NCBI GenBank assembly: GCA_036345935.2
Contig: JADWOT020000002.1
Coordinates: 5,133,107 to 5,197,106 of the forward strand
DNA from: Taenia hydatigena
Lineage: Eukaryota > Platyhelminthes > Cestoda > Cyclophyllidea > Taeniidae
Direction: 5' to 3'
DNA length: 64,000 nt
Shown: positions 1-13,310 of the stretch, piece after piece
Position numbering within the stretch: the stretch's first letter is position 1
How the letters are laid out: each line of letters begins with the position of its first letter
Notes under the pieces: generated by a model
Databases searched by the model: none
What the model was told of the DNA's origin: nothing
Seen by the model: only the letters and a program-made list of their open reading frames with translations
Made by a program: the position numbers and the translations under genes

Positions 1-2066
1 GCTACATTAGTGGGTAGCGTAGGGATAACGCAGCTGTTCCTTGGTAATGGGCTTACACTTACCTGTGTGATTACCTTGGCAAAATGCCCCTTCACTGGGC
101 GGCAAGAAACAGCAATTTAGTCGCCGTCACTCTGCTGTGCAAATCTGACAGCACAGCCAATATAAAAAATATTAGCCACTAAACATTGCTAATGGAAGCC
201 GGTGCACATGGTCACTCTTTTGTTGTGCAATACCTGCTTTTTCACGAAGCCAATGAGGAAGGTCAGTCGTTTAAATTTCGTGGCACGTGGCATTGTTATT
301 TCCTTTGCATATAATCTTTTTTTGTACATGGCTAAGCGATTGTGATCCTCTAATTCTCTGGGAGGCACTCCACCGATAATATTCCACGCGGGGTTGTCTA
401 ATGCTCTCTACATTTCGTAACCACTATATAATATGATGCCCCAGAATTCCATGCGTTTTGAGGTCAAATTGACTGTAGAATTTTGTCAGCCCCCTTTATG
501 CTGCCGATGATTGCACTAATATGTCAAGGCAAAATAATGAGCATATTACCTTAATTAAATTAAGTTTTGCTTTTTCATCACACGCACAGATCGGACGATG
601 AGGAGGATGAGGAAATTAGAAGTGATGAGCCACAAACACTCTTTCAAGGCACGCTTCATAACAATATCGCTGCCATGAAGCTTCTGTTGGAGAACGATGT
701 AGGTCGCTTTTCGTATTCGTGGTGTCCTGTGCTGTAAAATAAAATAGACGCCACCAAATCGCGGAGGTAAATTTGTAGGTAGCTTATAATTATTTAAGAC
801 AGGAAGAGTTAACGCAATATCTTAAGGAAAGCAAAACTAGACCTGTTCTATGCACTCATAACATAGGGTTAGTGCGACTGACAAATGTAGGAGGAGCCAT
901 TTCCATTCTCAGGCGGATTCCAACGAAAGCGATGGAAAGGCGCGGTGTCCTCCACTTCATTTGTCAGCGTATAAAGGAGACTAAGACGCGTTGAAGATCC
1001 TTCTTGAGCATGGCGCTTCGGTTTCTTGCACTGACAATATCATGAACACCGTGCTTCACTGTGCAGCCACAAAAGACTACCTGCCATGTGTACGAATGCT
1101 TCTCAAACAAGGAGCTCGCTCCGATGCGAAAAACTTGTATGGTCGGAACCCTTTGGATAAAGCTGTTCGCTACAACCACATGAATGTAATTCGGTGTCTC
1201 ATTTTTCATGGTGTCGACGGGGGCTACAAACGGAATGAAAGAAACCAATCTGCGCTTACTCTTGCTGCTGTCGAGGTATGTATTCTGCATTCGCTTTATG
1301 ACATTCACAAAGACAACGTCTTTACTCATTGCTAGTACAACTGCGAGTAAGAATAATTTTGCGCACCGCATCCTCTTAAAATGGTAAAAATGTAGTGGTT
1401 TATCGAATAAATATAGCGATACCTCACGACGCACTTATGTGCATGTTCATTCCCCGTACAAATAGGGCGACTATGAAATGGCAAAATTCATTTTGGACAC
1501 CACCCGCTCTTCTCCTTCTCGAAGCAGATGCCTGCAAGTTGCACTTGAGCATGCTGCCTTAAACGGTCACCTGCTACTGTTGCAACTGCTACTCATGCAT
1601 GGAGCTGATATCAACTATTCTGATGCCTCTGTAGATCCACCATATTTGCAGCGATTCGTGGCCGCCGCCTGCCTGTTCTTCAATACTTTCTGCCAAATGG
1701 AGCTAATATCGAGCAGAAGGATAGTGAGGGCTGGACGCCACTTATGCTGGCCGCCAAGGTTGGTGACGTGGAAATAGTTGACCATCTTTTGGCCGCTGGT
1801 AAGTGGTTGCTTTTGTACAGTCGTAGTGCTTACTGAGCCCTAAATTTTCTTAATTAGAAAGAGCTTATCCCTTCAAAGATAACAGATTATTTGTATCTTT
1901 ACAACAACAAAACAGCGCCATCATTGGTTCCAACCACCTGTTCATGCAAATAGCCTCTTAATCATCCCATATTTGCTTTACTACCAACAATGTGTTATTT
2001 CCAACTCCCTTGTGCTCAGGAGCTGATGCCAATGCAAAGACTGAAAGGAATATGGCAGTTAGCTGA
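1..2066 (+). pseudogene. Ankyrin-repeat protein, decayed copy 1 (five exon remnants, 5' end outside window)
   Basis: Ankyrin repeats are protein-protein binding modules. Exon remnants with splice-like borders lie at about 1-261, 590-698, 913-1275, 1466-1798 and 2020-2066. Donors read gtcagt, gtaggt, gtatgt and gtaagt, and acceptors end in cag or tag. Translation gives ankyrin signatures such as MPLHWAARN, ALKILLEHGASV, TVLHCAATK and GWTPLMLAAKVGD, and exon 2 has an acidic DDEEDEE stretch. The copy is broken. There is a frameshift near base 60, a TAA inside exon 1 (about 179-181, where the copy at 46.9 kb has Gln), a TAA in exon 3 (about 982-984), a frameshift near 1652 and a TGA at 2064-2066. 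The same exon order recurs at 17-19 kb. A TRPA-type channel N-terminus is possible, but generic ankyrin proteins fit equally well. The ankyrin call is secure; the subfamily is unknown. Confidence 0.8.
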
Positions 2067-5000
2067 TCGAGATGTGCTGGCGAGGTGTTGCTTTGGGGTG
2101 GTTCGCGAATAAACTTATCAAGCACATTTTAATGGTTAGAGGCAACTAGCTGGAATTAATCAGCCCATTGTCGTTAGTCTGGAGTTAGTCGAACTGCATT
2201 ATTCTGTCGAAAGTTGTCCTATGTAAATCAGCTTCTTGAAATATTTAGGAAAAAACAAGTAACTTCCATGTTTTTCTTTTAAGCCATTTTATCTGTTTTA
2301 CACAGTCTTCTAGTTGCATTATTAGGATCAGGCGTTTATCCACCTATCAGGTCCGCATAGAGTTGAGCCACAGGGAACTCAGCCTACCATAATTTAACGT
2401 GTTTACTAAATTTCTCGCAACAAGTGAGTAGCTCTAATTGTCAGTGAATAATCGAGATAAGCTGGTGCAACATTTCTTCAAGTTGGTGTTTGGAATGATG
2501 ATGCCGATATTGCGAGAGGAAATAGACTCCGCCAAAGGGCACAAAGGAGCTGAAGTATCATTTGGCATGATAGACAATCATTATTAAAGGACGCTAAGAG
2601 GGGGGTGGCTTACAGGCGTTGCTAGTGGAGCAACAGATTCCTCGTTCATCTCGCTCAGTTGGTTCCTTAAATCTTTGGAGAAACAGACTTATTTAGAAAT
2701 CTCTAACTTGGTAAATGCAAGTCTGGGTGCTTACGTTTTGAACTCTAGTCTACCTCAAGGAGAGCTAACGATGCCCTCATTGCTGGCTTTTCGTTCGTCG
2801 AATGCTTCCCACCTAAAGAGCATTTTGGCTTAACGCACGCATCACCTGAGTGTCAAAGGCGACTTGGCTTCCTACTTTTAGCTTAAGTTGCGGAGCAGCA
2901 TGATTCCCAAATTTTTTCCACATCTGCTCCATAGTCTGGTGTTATTACCAATTTCTACCTAATTAACCAGGTTAAATCGTCGATTTTTTGTAAATACTTC
3001 TCAATCTTGGAAGTCCTTTAATTTATGCGAGTCATTATTACAAGCCCATCCAGAATAATGGTTAGGACTCCACAAAGATCCTTGAGACGGTGATTGACAA
3101 AAAATTACATTAAGTGATTTTGTGTGTTCCTTTGGTAAGGCAAGGATTGAGATTGCATAACCCGATGACATGGCGCCTCGGAATTCCGCAGATAACTCTT
3201 CCCCAATCTGCCCTTAAAGAAAGTTCACGGTATTCCCGTTGCTTTATGGAAGCAATGTGTCACCATTGATCTGATTGGAAGTCTCTGCAAGCAAAATATT
3301 CACATTGAGCAGCCTTGCAGGCCAAATAACAGCGATTAACTCAGCCACGCCTTTAAGAATTTGAAGCATTGGCTTACTACACGTGTCAAATCGGGTTCCC
3401 TGTCCTGCTATAGTTGAAGCGTACATTCTTAGCACGATCTGTTACGGTGACCCACACTAGTGGAACGCATTTTCGACGATTTACGGCTCCCAACGGATCC
3501 TGATGTCGAAAAAGGATTACCATTCTCTAGCAGTTGTACAATAAAGAGGCGGGTATGGGTAGAGCGCACATTGCAGGCCAATTTGTTGAAAACGAGTCAA
3601 TATTTTTAATATTTGCGACAGAAGTTAAGGTTTGTGCCGGTTGTTTGGATCATTTTTTTGAGTGGGTCAGGAACTTATTGGTTAAGTAAGTTTCTCAAGT
3701 CGTAAATGTGCTCATTTCAAATCGCGATCCGACTAACTTCTTTTGCAGCTGAGAAGATGACTTATCGCTAAAATAAGGCAAAAAATCCGTTTGAGGCGGT
3801 TCACGAGGAAACCAGATAAACTCTAATGCATGCAGACCCCCTTGGAAGGCTAAAATTTACACCTCATCCCTTGAGTCTTACCCTTCCGCCAAGCCCAGAC
3901 TAAAGTTACAACGAAAATTCTATGTTGCAACAAAGACGGCGGGTGCTGGTGGCATAGGTCATGCGAGCACTATTCCATGGCAAATATGCAGGTGCTGAGC
4001 CGTGGAATGTTAAAGTAGCCAAAGATAAGGCCAAAACATGAAGAACTTTAGTACAAGGCTTTCATCCTGGTTCAGTCAGCACTCAGCTATTTTGGTCTTC
4101 ACTCCTAAAGTTGGCTCTTCTAAACCAGCCATCACAGGTGATCAGGCGAACTAGAGCCAACCGTAGTTCAGAAACAAATGCGAAACTCCGAATTCCGTTA
4201 GCAGAAGGGTCCGCTATCGGCAGGTCAACCCAATAGTCAACATAAGATTTCCACATACTCTATTGGTAGACAAACATTTATCCTACCAAATAATACGTAT
4301 ATATGCCTTGATGACGGAAGTGAAGTGAGGCTTACAGAGGTCCATTCTTTATGTGTCTAGTTGCTCCACCAATCGCTCATTTAATAAAGAAAATGAAGAC
4401 AGCGGATGTAAAGCTCCCTATCACCCACCCACCAATTAAATTCCAGATCCGTTCTTCCCCGCCAACTACTAAGAAACCAAGAACCACCAAGAGAGACTCT
4501 GACCCGTAAATGCGTCTATACGCAAGCAAAAATAGAGGAGAAGGCACTCAATCAGGCCTAGTCGTCAAAGGCGCAGGAGTAGGCCATGTGAAACCTGCAG
4601 CTTTGAGTGTCAGAAAGCACTGCTGGGTAGCACCTACGAACTTTCTGGCGATTTTGTGCAAACATAACTTCACACTTCTTCTCGCAATCCTTTGCATTGA
4701 TTAAGATCTCCGACAACCTATTTATTTGTGCGACCATTGAAATCCCTTAGGGTTTGAGTGAATTTTTGTGGCTGGAATACATTTATTGGGAGGTCAGCAG
4801 TAGCGTTTTGACGATTGTTGGGGAATTAAGAGATTCAATGGGACAAGCCACCTATTTCAACAAGGGATTCCTATTACCACATTGCACACTGGTTGCAGAG
4901 CCATTTGCGGAACGTCGGTTCACTCCACTGTTAAAACATGCGCCTCGAAACCAATGGCTGGCGTACGCTTGGCGCAACTGAACGACAGCAGCAGTGGTAG

Positions 5001-8000
5001 CAGTAGCACAGATTCGTTCAGGATCTGCATAGACAAATGAAACACGTGGAAAATGGAGAAGTAAGGAGCAGATTAGTTAGCCCTTAGCCATCAAAAGGGA
5101 ATTCACGTTGTGCATTTTCTGTCTACTTGGCAGTACCGCGGCAGATGCGGACTCTCTACTTCACGGTGTGGGGGCGCACCTCAAAATGGTAGATAGACCG
5201 CTGAAAAAATCGCGCACAATTAGGGACTTTTGCAGTGTCAATCTGTTAATCCTTATCAGTGCTAGCTAATTAGTAAGCCTTTTCCTCCACCCATTTAAGC
5301 CTTTCATTTGCACTTCATTTGATCCTTTCTGTCTACTACGTCACAATGCAGGAACTGCAGCACCGCAGCGCACCTGGCAGATTTTCAGAGGTCTTAGCAA
5401 ACGCATTAGCGACCACTTTACCGGTGTCAGTCTGGATGACGTGCATGCTCTTCTTAGAAATCAAAGATAATAGAGTTGGGATTCACTTCACTTCTTTGCT
5501 TGTCCTCATTTTAGTGCCAGATTTTTAGTTTTTACCTAGTTATATTTGATGCCAATGTATCCAAGTTTAAAAAGCATTCCTGCACCTGCCCAATCAAAAG
5601 GATGCCGAGGGAATCAGTCCCAGCCTCAGTGAAGTTCTGCGATAACCTTATCAACCGAATCGGTGCACGGATTCTAAGTATGAAATTAGTCGTTGGTAAT
5701 TAGTGAAGTCTTTTATAAAAAAGGTGCTATTTGCATAGAGTAAGAGGCAATGGCAGTCCTCGAAGCATGGATTGCTTGACTGCAGGGCTGAATACCGGCA
5801 AGGCGATAAGATTCCTTACTGATAATGCACATTAAAAGGTGGATTCTTACGAGTTCACTCATTTAGGCTGCTCAGGTTTTACATGTTTCATGATTTTGAC
5901 AAGTTTTTCGAGCAGGACTGGCTATGCTGTCATTTTGGACTTGCTTGTGTTGTCAATTTTCTAGAAATATAACCCACATATTTTAAGGGTGCTCTAATTT
6001 TCCTTCAACTTACATAAGAGTAGCTGACCTTTGTAAAATCAGCCGTTTGCGCAAGTCACTCGGTCAGAGGTGTCGCACCGCTTTTGGCTAGTGGGCAACT
6101 ACGCTGTCTTGCCTTTCCAGATGCAAAGAAGAAACATGTTGTCATTATTATGGTGGATTATGCTTACCACTGAAATGTGGTTTTCGGTTCTTATATTTTA
6201 ATTTCTGAATTAATTGATTTGCTTGTCAACTGGTATGTTCGGCGAAACGGCCATATTTGCAATCTATTGGCCTTGTAGATGGGATCAACCTACAGCCTCT
6301 CATTTTCTCATGCATTTCTTTTCTAGAACCCAAATATCGGTCTAACACTCACACGTCCTTGTCTGATCCAGCTTTGACTCTGAACTTTTGATGGGCCCTT
6401 TACGCAATAGTCTGGTGCTTTGGATAGTGGAGTTATGGGGGTGCAGCAAATGGGCATGAGGTAGTACCTTCCACACTCTCCTTTCTTGCATTCTCCCTCT
6501 TTCCTCTCTTTCTGCTATTTCTAAAAACAATGTATTTTTCAACGATTCTGTCTCGCATCATGCCTTACGAAGCATGAGATTTAAGGCCTTACGTTTGAGA
6601 GGGAGCGATGGTGTTGAGTAACCTCGAGCAGACAGAGCTCGGCAATAATTGCTGACAAGTGTGCATCAAATGCATGGTAGGGTCCCCAATTTATCACAAA
6701 CAAGGCGGTATACCGTCTACTTAACAGTAAAATGCAAAGGTTAATTTTATGCAAAGCTTGGATTAAGACGGAATTCAAAAACTATGCGGTATTTAATCAC
6801 ATCACAACATCTTAACTTACACGCTACGCAGGCTCAAGCATAGTGTAGGAGCAACAGCAAATCCAAACAGCGCTGTCGTGCTACTAGACGAATGCGTTTG
6901 CCTGTATTATACTGCACGGATTTGGACAACAGATATCATCTAACCTTCCCTGCAAATTGAAGCAATTCCCTGGAGTTGTCTTGATTAAAATCTGCATTTG
7001 AAAGTCTACCCGCTGCTTCTTTAAGTAGCTTTGGTGAAATAATTCATAAATAGAATATGGCGGCGTCTAGAGCTCCAAGGAGGGATAACCATAAAGCGAT
7101 GGACATATTACTCAAGTGGCATCTTAATAGAGTCCTAGATCACACATAAGTGAGTGATTGGGACAACAAAATTGCTTGTATTTTATGCTCGATGTCTGCA
7201 TTAGAGCAAGAGCTTTACTTGATGTGTATTTTTGGCATAATTAAAATTATTTTAGAGATCACTCATTACTTTTTGACAAACAGACGGAATCTGAGCTGCT
7301 TTACAAGCTTTGTCGTGCACTTGGATGCTCTCTTCCTTTTTCAGTGCCGCGAGCCTCTTATTATGCAGGCACGCAGGCGGGCAGACATTCGAGCAAAAGT
7401 GGAAAAGTGAGTTACTCTATTGAGAGGAGTGAAGCAAGAGGAGAGAGAAATAAGAACAATGTGCGAGGCTGGAACACATCAGCGGATTCACTAAGCATCT
7501 TAAAATGAAGCCTAGGAGTGAATATGAAGTTGAGTAAAGAGAGGGTAGTGTTGCAGCCTGCTCGATGCAAGGGTAGGCCACAAGCCCGTCAGCCTAAAGG
7601 GACATTAGGCAGGCAGGCAGGCAGACTAACTTGCAGCATTTCAGGCAAGCACGCAGGCACCTAGCTAAAAGTAAAGGACAGATCTCTGAGCTAAGATGGA
7701 AGTACATTAGACCAGAGCATATCTACAGTGCTGACGTATGTCAACCTATTCATTAAACAAGACGTAATGCACTGATATGCGGGGATTCAATGAGACACAT
7801 AGAAATCGAAAGTGGGGAGAGAGGCAAAACTCGTTGCACTTACTTGCCTCCTTAGTGAATGGACTTGCTTAGCGCAAATCAATCAAGACTAGTTGCACTC
7901 TTCAAAGACCGAATAAGACCAAAGGATACCTAAACACTATGACGCACGCAATCACACGGGTGACCAAAGTACCACCATGTGCCATCATCCATGAGGATCA

Positions 8001-10839
8001 GGTAACTTTGAAGCAGCATAAAGAGATTGTGCGAAGCAACGGAGAGCAACAAATAAACTCCGCCACAACATTCGCAGTCATGGAAGGTGGAAGTCGTAGC
8101 TTATGCTCAGACAATGCGTGCAACACATCTTAGTGGGCCAGAGATGATATACCCAAACTGATCATTTATTTGCTGAAGTGATTGTACAACAGAGAACAAG
8201 GTGGCAACGACAATTTGATGGTCAGCAGAGAGTTAGAGAGACTGGAAGGAGCTGTGGTTGAAGAGTATATACTGGCGCAAAGCAATTTGCAAAAGCTGCT
8301 GTAGATTTTGCTGCATCTACTTAAAATAGGCTAACAGGGATGCTCATGTTGCTGCCAAACCTGCCCCGTTAAGGCGTATTCGTGTTGTAGACAGACCTGC
8401 TCCACCAGGACGCGTTCATGAGTCTTAAACGCAAAGGAGGGTTAAATCAGCTTTTTCGCTTCTTTGGGCTGCTTTTTTCTTAGTGGACTACCATACTTAC
8501 CTCCACCGTCTAAACACCGGATTAGGCTCTTCAACACCCCTCATCTAGATTATTTCTCATGCCAATCGCTACTTTATGGAACAGATATCATGATTTACGA
8601 TTTTGTCAATTGTCCAATGTTTTCATCTTCTCTACCTTGCCGCATTGTCCTCACTTCAGTGTTGCTCAGCCTTCCTTCCATCTGGACGGTGATCAGCTAG
8701 TATGGTATGAGAGGGAGTGTGGTTTACCCACATAGCCAACGTCTTTACTAGGGAACCGCTTTAAGTCTGCTCTGGCTATTGCCGCCAATGCCAAGTTTGC
8801 GAAGCACATGATTAGGGTAATTGTCAAGTTGCACGCCATTTGCGGCCATTCTGTCGGAAGCCGGACAAATCTCGTCCAACAGCTTCTAATGCCAAAGCGG
8901 TTATCACACCACACAAAGGTGCAGCGCACAGTGGCAGACATTGCGGTAGCTGTACATTAACGTCAGTTTTGCCTCTTGCCTCCACTATTATTCCCCTTGA
9001 GTTAGTAACAGGCCAAAATAAGGCAGGCGGAGACTTAGGCACCGGTCCGCGTTGTCCACTACACATTCATGTGGTAGATGCTCGGCTTGCAAATAGGAGT
9101 CAAGAAGGGTATTTTAGTGGTCAAGGATGCGAGTCTTTAATAAGAAAGTTGGTTTCAATGAAGTAAAAGCAGTACCCATCGCTTCCAACACGCTGCGATT
9201 ATTTTTTTGGTTAGTTAGGTTGTATGCTTGCATTGTCTTGATATTCCACGTGAGATGAACTTACAGTAGCTCTCGACACTTTGCAATGAAGTCAGGGTTG
9301 TCAGGAACTGCAGGAGTGTGGCTAAGAGTAATGCTAACCCTGACGGTCTTCCTCTTTTCTCTAGCGATCATATAACTTTATGGGTATAATGCGTTACAGA
9401 ACCGCAGGAGTGTCACAAGTGATGTCTATCCTTGGCAATCACCTAACCTTCGTGTTACATGGATCTTTCCTAAGCGGCATGACTTGCGCCTCAATTGAAG
9501 TGCGTGGAAAACTCCTTGCAAAGCGGTTTGCAGTACCATTGTAAAAATTCTAGTTTTGCAAAAAGGTTTTGCATTCTCCACACGTCCATTATCTGGGTAA
9601 AAAATTAGTTCATCGGAAGCTAAGAAATGCTGAAGACCAGTGTCATTGGCTCTGTAGGATTGTTTGCGCTTTATTTTTGTTCATCACGATCGGCCGCCTT
9701 TCTACATGCAGACAAATTTGATGCCGTTTTTGCCCATTTTGTTGTTTGTTTATGAGTGCAAACACCTTATTACGGCGGTTGTAAGCTTGCAACTGAAGAC
9801 ACCAATATTGACGTTGAGCAGTGGTGCGCAGTGATTTATTGTTTTATTGCACTGCGTGTTGCTCCATGACGAACTATGTCTGCAGAGGTTGGACACAACT
9901 TGAACGCCCGTGCTGTACCCTGACCTCCAGGTCATGTTAGCAGTCTTCCGACTTCTGAGAAGGCTTCAAGCCAGAGAACCCCTATTACAGGGCGTTTAGG
10001 TTGCAAGGTGATAGACGTAGCCGAAGGGACATGCTACGCAGCAGAAACACAGCCTAAAGAGTCTGCTGGGGCCCTAAATTTAATTACACTGTCAAATATA
10101 TCCCCCTTCCCTACGGCCGAATATAATTAGTGCTGATGTTCCAAAGTGCCTACTTCACTTTATTATGTGCAATGCAGAGCATTAAGGTTGTCTAGAGTTT
10201 CTGACATACAGATTCGTTAATGGCAATTTTCATCTTTGGAGAAGATTCACTCCATCACTAAAATGAAGTTTGCTAAGTTAGAATTGGTTTCAGTCAGCTA
10301 GTCCTCGACCACTAACTCAAATTTTGCCCACTATTTTACTCCGATAATTTATTTTGGCTGGAAGTTTTGCGCTAATTCGTTGCTCAACGTCTTAGCGTTA
10401 AAGCCTTTTTGGAGTCATAAGAAGCCATACATTGCAAGCCGTCACCCTACGCAAATGTACAGAATGGTTGAGAGGCCAATAGCATTCTCTGATTTTCGGT
10501 CAGCAGATCAAGAGCATAAACTTGGTAGGAATAAGTGTCTGCCTACTTAAATGTACAGTCAATCAAACTTGTAATTTACTGCTTAATTTTGATCACGCAC
10601 TTAAGATGTTGTAAAAGGAAGCATGCCAGTGCAGGAGAGTGCTGCAGAAGACTGAACTGTCGCGAGAACGGCGTTTTGGCCTAACCATTAGGGTGGTATT
10701 TCAAACCTCGAAGAAGGAAGGTTTCACGCATTTGAATGTACACAAGACCAAATGCCAAGCCACCGCAAACCCTATTCTGACACGTGCTGTTTTCTGTGCT
10801 TCTTATTGTTATTCTCCGTGTTCGGTCTCAGCCAGGCCG
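2067..10839. other. Long stretch with no recognisable gene
   Basis: Only short open frames occur here (longest about 108 codons at 8840-9166 on the + strand), and none carries a family signature I recognise. A short readable block at about 5346-5465 follows a pyrimidine-rich tract ending in cag and could be an isolated exon remnant, but it has no matching donor and no identity. Base composition is ordinary and AT-leaning. Confidence 0.5.
7607..7624 (+). repeat. Short GGCA tetranucleotide microsatellite
   Basis: About four and a half GGCA units in a row, with further imperfect caggcacgcagg-type units nearby at about 7365-7385 and 7645-7660. A simple sequence repeat. Confidence 0.9.
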
Positions 10840-13310
10840 TGTGTGGAGTGAAATCAATCATGAGACATTTTGTGCCTTGGTTTGTCTCAAGTCGACATGT
10901 TTTAGGCAAAAATGTGCACATTCTCCTAAGATTACTTGCCAGGTTGAATGTTCTTTTCATGTGAAAAATCGACCGGAGTATTTTGCAGCGATACCAGCTA
11001 TCTACCGAAAATGGTTAAAAATGCTTAAAGGGCTGATAACTCGTAGGGTTGTTTGTGCAGTGCGTGTAACATTAGAACCGGTCTCCATATGCTTCTTACC
11101 CTATTCGGATGACCTGGCCGACTTAATTTTGTAAAACGTCCAGGGTTCACTGCTCATTTGACACATTGACACAAACTACACAAACATGTCTGCTTATATT
11201 ACAAGATGTACACGCAGACTCTTATTAAAGGCTATCACTAAAATAGGCCCTGCGCTTCTTTGGACGTGTCTTCGGGTGTCAAGCAGGCGGTCCTCGCTGC
11301 CGTATAGACCGTGGAAGTGCCATGAATCGAGAGAAGAAAATAACCATTTTCTTGGCAGCAACCTCAATCCAAAAGCATGATTTCAGAGATGGATAGGTGA
11401 GTCAAAACTCATAGGAAATGCTAATTGTATTTTCTGCCAATTCGTCGATGTAACACACGGGCATAAGAAGTGGGTAAATTAGTAGCCATTATCAGAGCGC
11501 AAAGGTATGCGTCCTCTTCCACATCAGTCATTTCATTCTTACTGCCTTCGTCACTACGCCTAATGGGTGCATGGTTCATTTGTAAGGGTGGAAAACTGCA
11601 TACGTAACGATAACATTCAAAGACAGATTCCATTTCTTCGCTGACACATTCATTATTCTCATCCAAAATGAATGGCATTTCGTCAACTGCACCCCACGTT
11701 CAGTTTTGTGTTTAGACGAATTTCATCAAACACTTTAGAATCGCTCTCTTGATCAATGTTGGTTCAATGAAGCTGTGGTAAATGCTGTCGACACTTGCGC
11801 ACATTGATCCTTCCATTGCAGAAACATGCGAAAACACTTTATAGATACTTGTGGAAACCATAGCAAACATGCTATGGGATCCCCCTTTTGTTAACTTGCT
11901 ATACGTGGAAATCCAAGTATCCGCGCCTTGTTTTACTTGACTTAGGCATCATCCATGTTCCTAGTCAAATTGTTTTATCCATGTTGGGCAAATTGCTTCG
12001 GCTTATTTGCTAAATAAATTCAAATATTTTGTTTGATGAAACCAGTAAGCGACGCGTTTGCTGTCTAAATGCCGGGAAGCACGCTACACACTGTGAACGC
12101 AGTTCCAGAAGAACGAAGTGATTAATTGTGCACCAGTACGCCCCAGTCACTGGTTGCGTTTGGTGCGACTGGAGATCCTGCAGAGATCATCAAACAATTG
12201 CAACGTTGATTTTAATTCAAATGCTTGAATAGTGACAAAATCCATACTACCACTGTGAACGAAGGCAGTTCCAGACATACGAATGATTAGGTAAGCTTCT
12301 TCTGAAGCATCGCGACAAATCATGAAGGATTTAAACTTAACTTCGGAGAAATCGTCGGTGAAAATCGGCACCGTTTGGCATGGACATCTGTGGCTCTAAG
12401 TTAAATGATTTCCTTCCTTAAGTAGGCAGCGTGTCTTCGTGTAAAATTTAAATAAATACATGTTTCCTTTAGCCAGAATCACTAATGCTTCACCCTTGTC
12501 GATGTAGGCTTGGCAACATTTGTTGAAATTAATCCGTTCTTCGAGTTGCTTTATATCTATTCCTAGAGCCATTGGAATGACACAGAGCCTGCATCTACCC
12601 CTACTGCCATCACAACTAAAGAAGTTCGCAAAGGTCAGACCAAAGTAAAATCGCATGAATTGAACATCACTACTGTATGAGTTGAGTTAATCAGTATAGG
12701 TGGTCAGCGAACAATTCGTCTTGGGGCTCCTCCCCAATGCGCACATTCGAGCTCCACATATGTTGACAGGTCTGAGAGAAAGGGGCTGAAAACATATGGT
12801 GTCTCCTCCATGGTGTCATTTAGGCGCGAGTACTACTCCACCGTTGCCGGAGTAAAAGCTAAAGTATTAGAGCGCTATACTGACCATTAGTCATTGGCTC
12901 AGAACAGCTTGTACAGACGCGCAATACCTTGCCCTTTATGACACATACTTAGCGACGTACTTTTAATCCCAAAAAAAGGTAAAGTATTTTAGCGCCTATA
13001 ATTTTTTCATGGTCATTTTACACAGTAAGATGTGGTAGAGAAAAGACACTCAAAGTCGAAAAAATAAGCACATCCTTGCAGCCTTGTGGATGGATTGGTG
13101 CCTCTATTTCTCACGGCAGCACTGCTAATTCGCTAAAAACAAGGAGTTTACTTCTGGTGTTCAAAAGCACGTTTAGCACTCCTTTGAAGCAATGAGAGTA
13201 GAGGGTTGATGTTGTGTGATAGCGTAGAAATGTCAGAGGGATTGTGAGGAGAATAGTGTGCGCATAATTTGGGGAGTAAACGCTTTGCACTATTAAGCCC
13301 ATTCAAATGA
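10840..13310 (-). repeat. Inverted duplication, copy 1 (contains RAD9-like pseudogene)
   Basis: Read on the minus strand, 13310 down to about 12950 and then 11714 down to about 10840 align by eye with 42720-43940 on the plus strand. The alignment covers coding-like and flanking sequence, including an mTTCTCCT-type stretch near 10920 and the sequence around 13180-13260. Bases 11715-12949 have no counterpart in the other copy. They either were lost there or were inserted here. Confidence 0.75.
11279..12672 (-). pseudogene. RAD9-like checkpoint clamp subunit, decayed copy
   Basis: RAD9 forms the nuclear 9-1-1 ring with RAD1 and HUS1, which loads at damaged DNA and activates ATR signalling. Three blocks occur in family order on the minus strand. 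Block 12672-12147 begins after a cag acceptor with SDVQFMRFYFGLTFANFF, resembling the RAD9 SAYACFLFAPLFF segment. It continues through RCRL..LEERINFNKCC (compare RCKI..LEKTVEKCC) and FTDDFSEVKF. Block 11678-11421 carries DVEEDAYLCALIMATNL, resembling the acidic NDDIDSYMIAMETT tail. Block 11368-11279 carries AAKKMVIFFSRFMA, resembling the C-terminal PPKKFRSLFFGSI. An in-frame TAG (12398-12396) interrupts block 1, and the acceptor before block 3 reads ttttgg where the sister copy has ttttag. The N-terminus and the second clamp half were not found. The family call rests on comparison from memory, not a search. Confidence 0.55.

Noticed and set aside
8700..8945. Possible retrotransposon Gag-like stretch
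   Set aside because: Composition looked protein-like, but no zinc knuckle, protease or polymerase motif occurs downstream.
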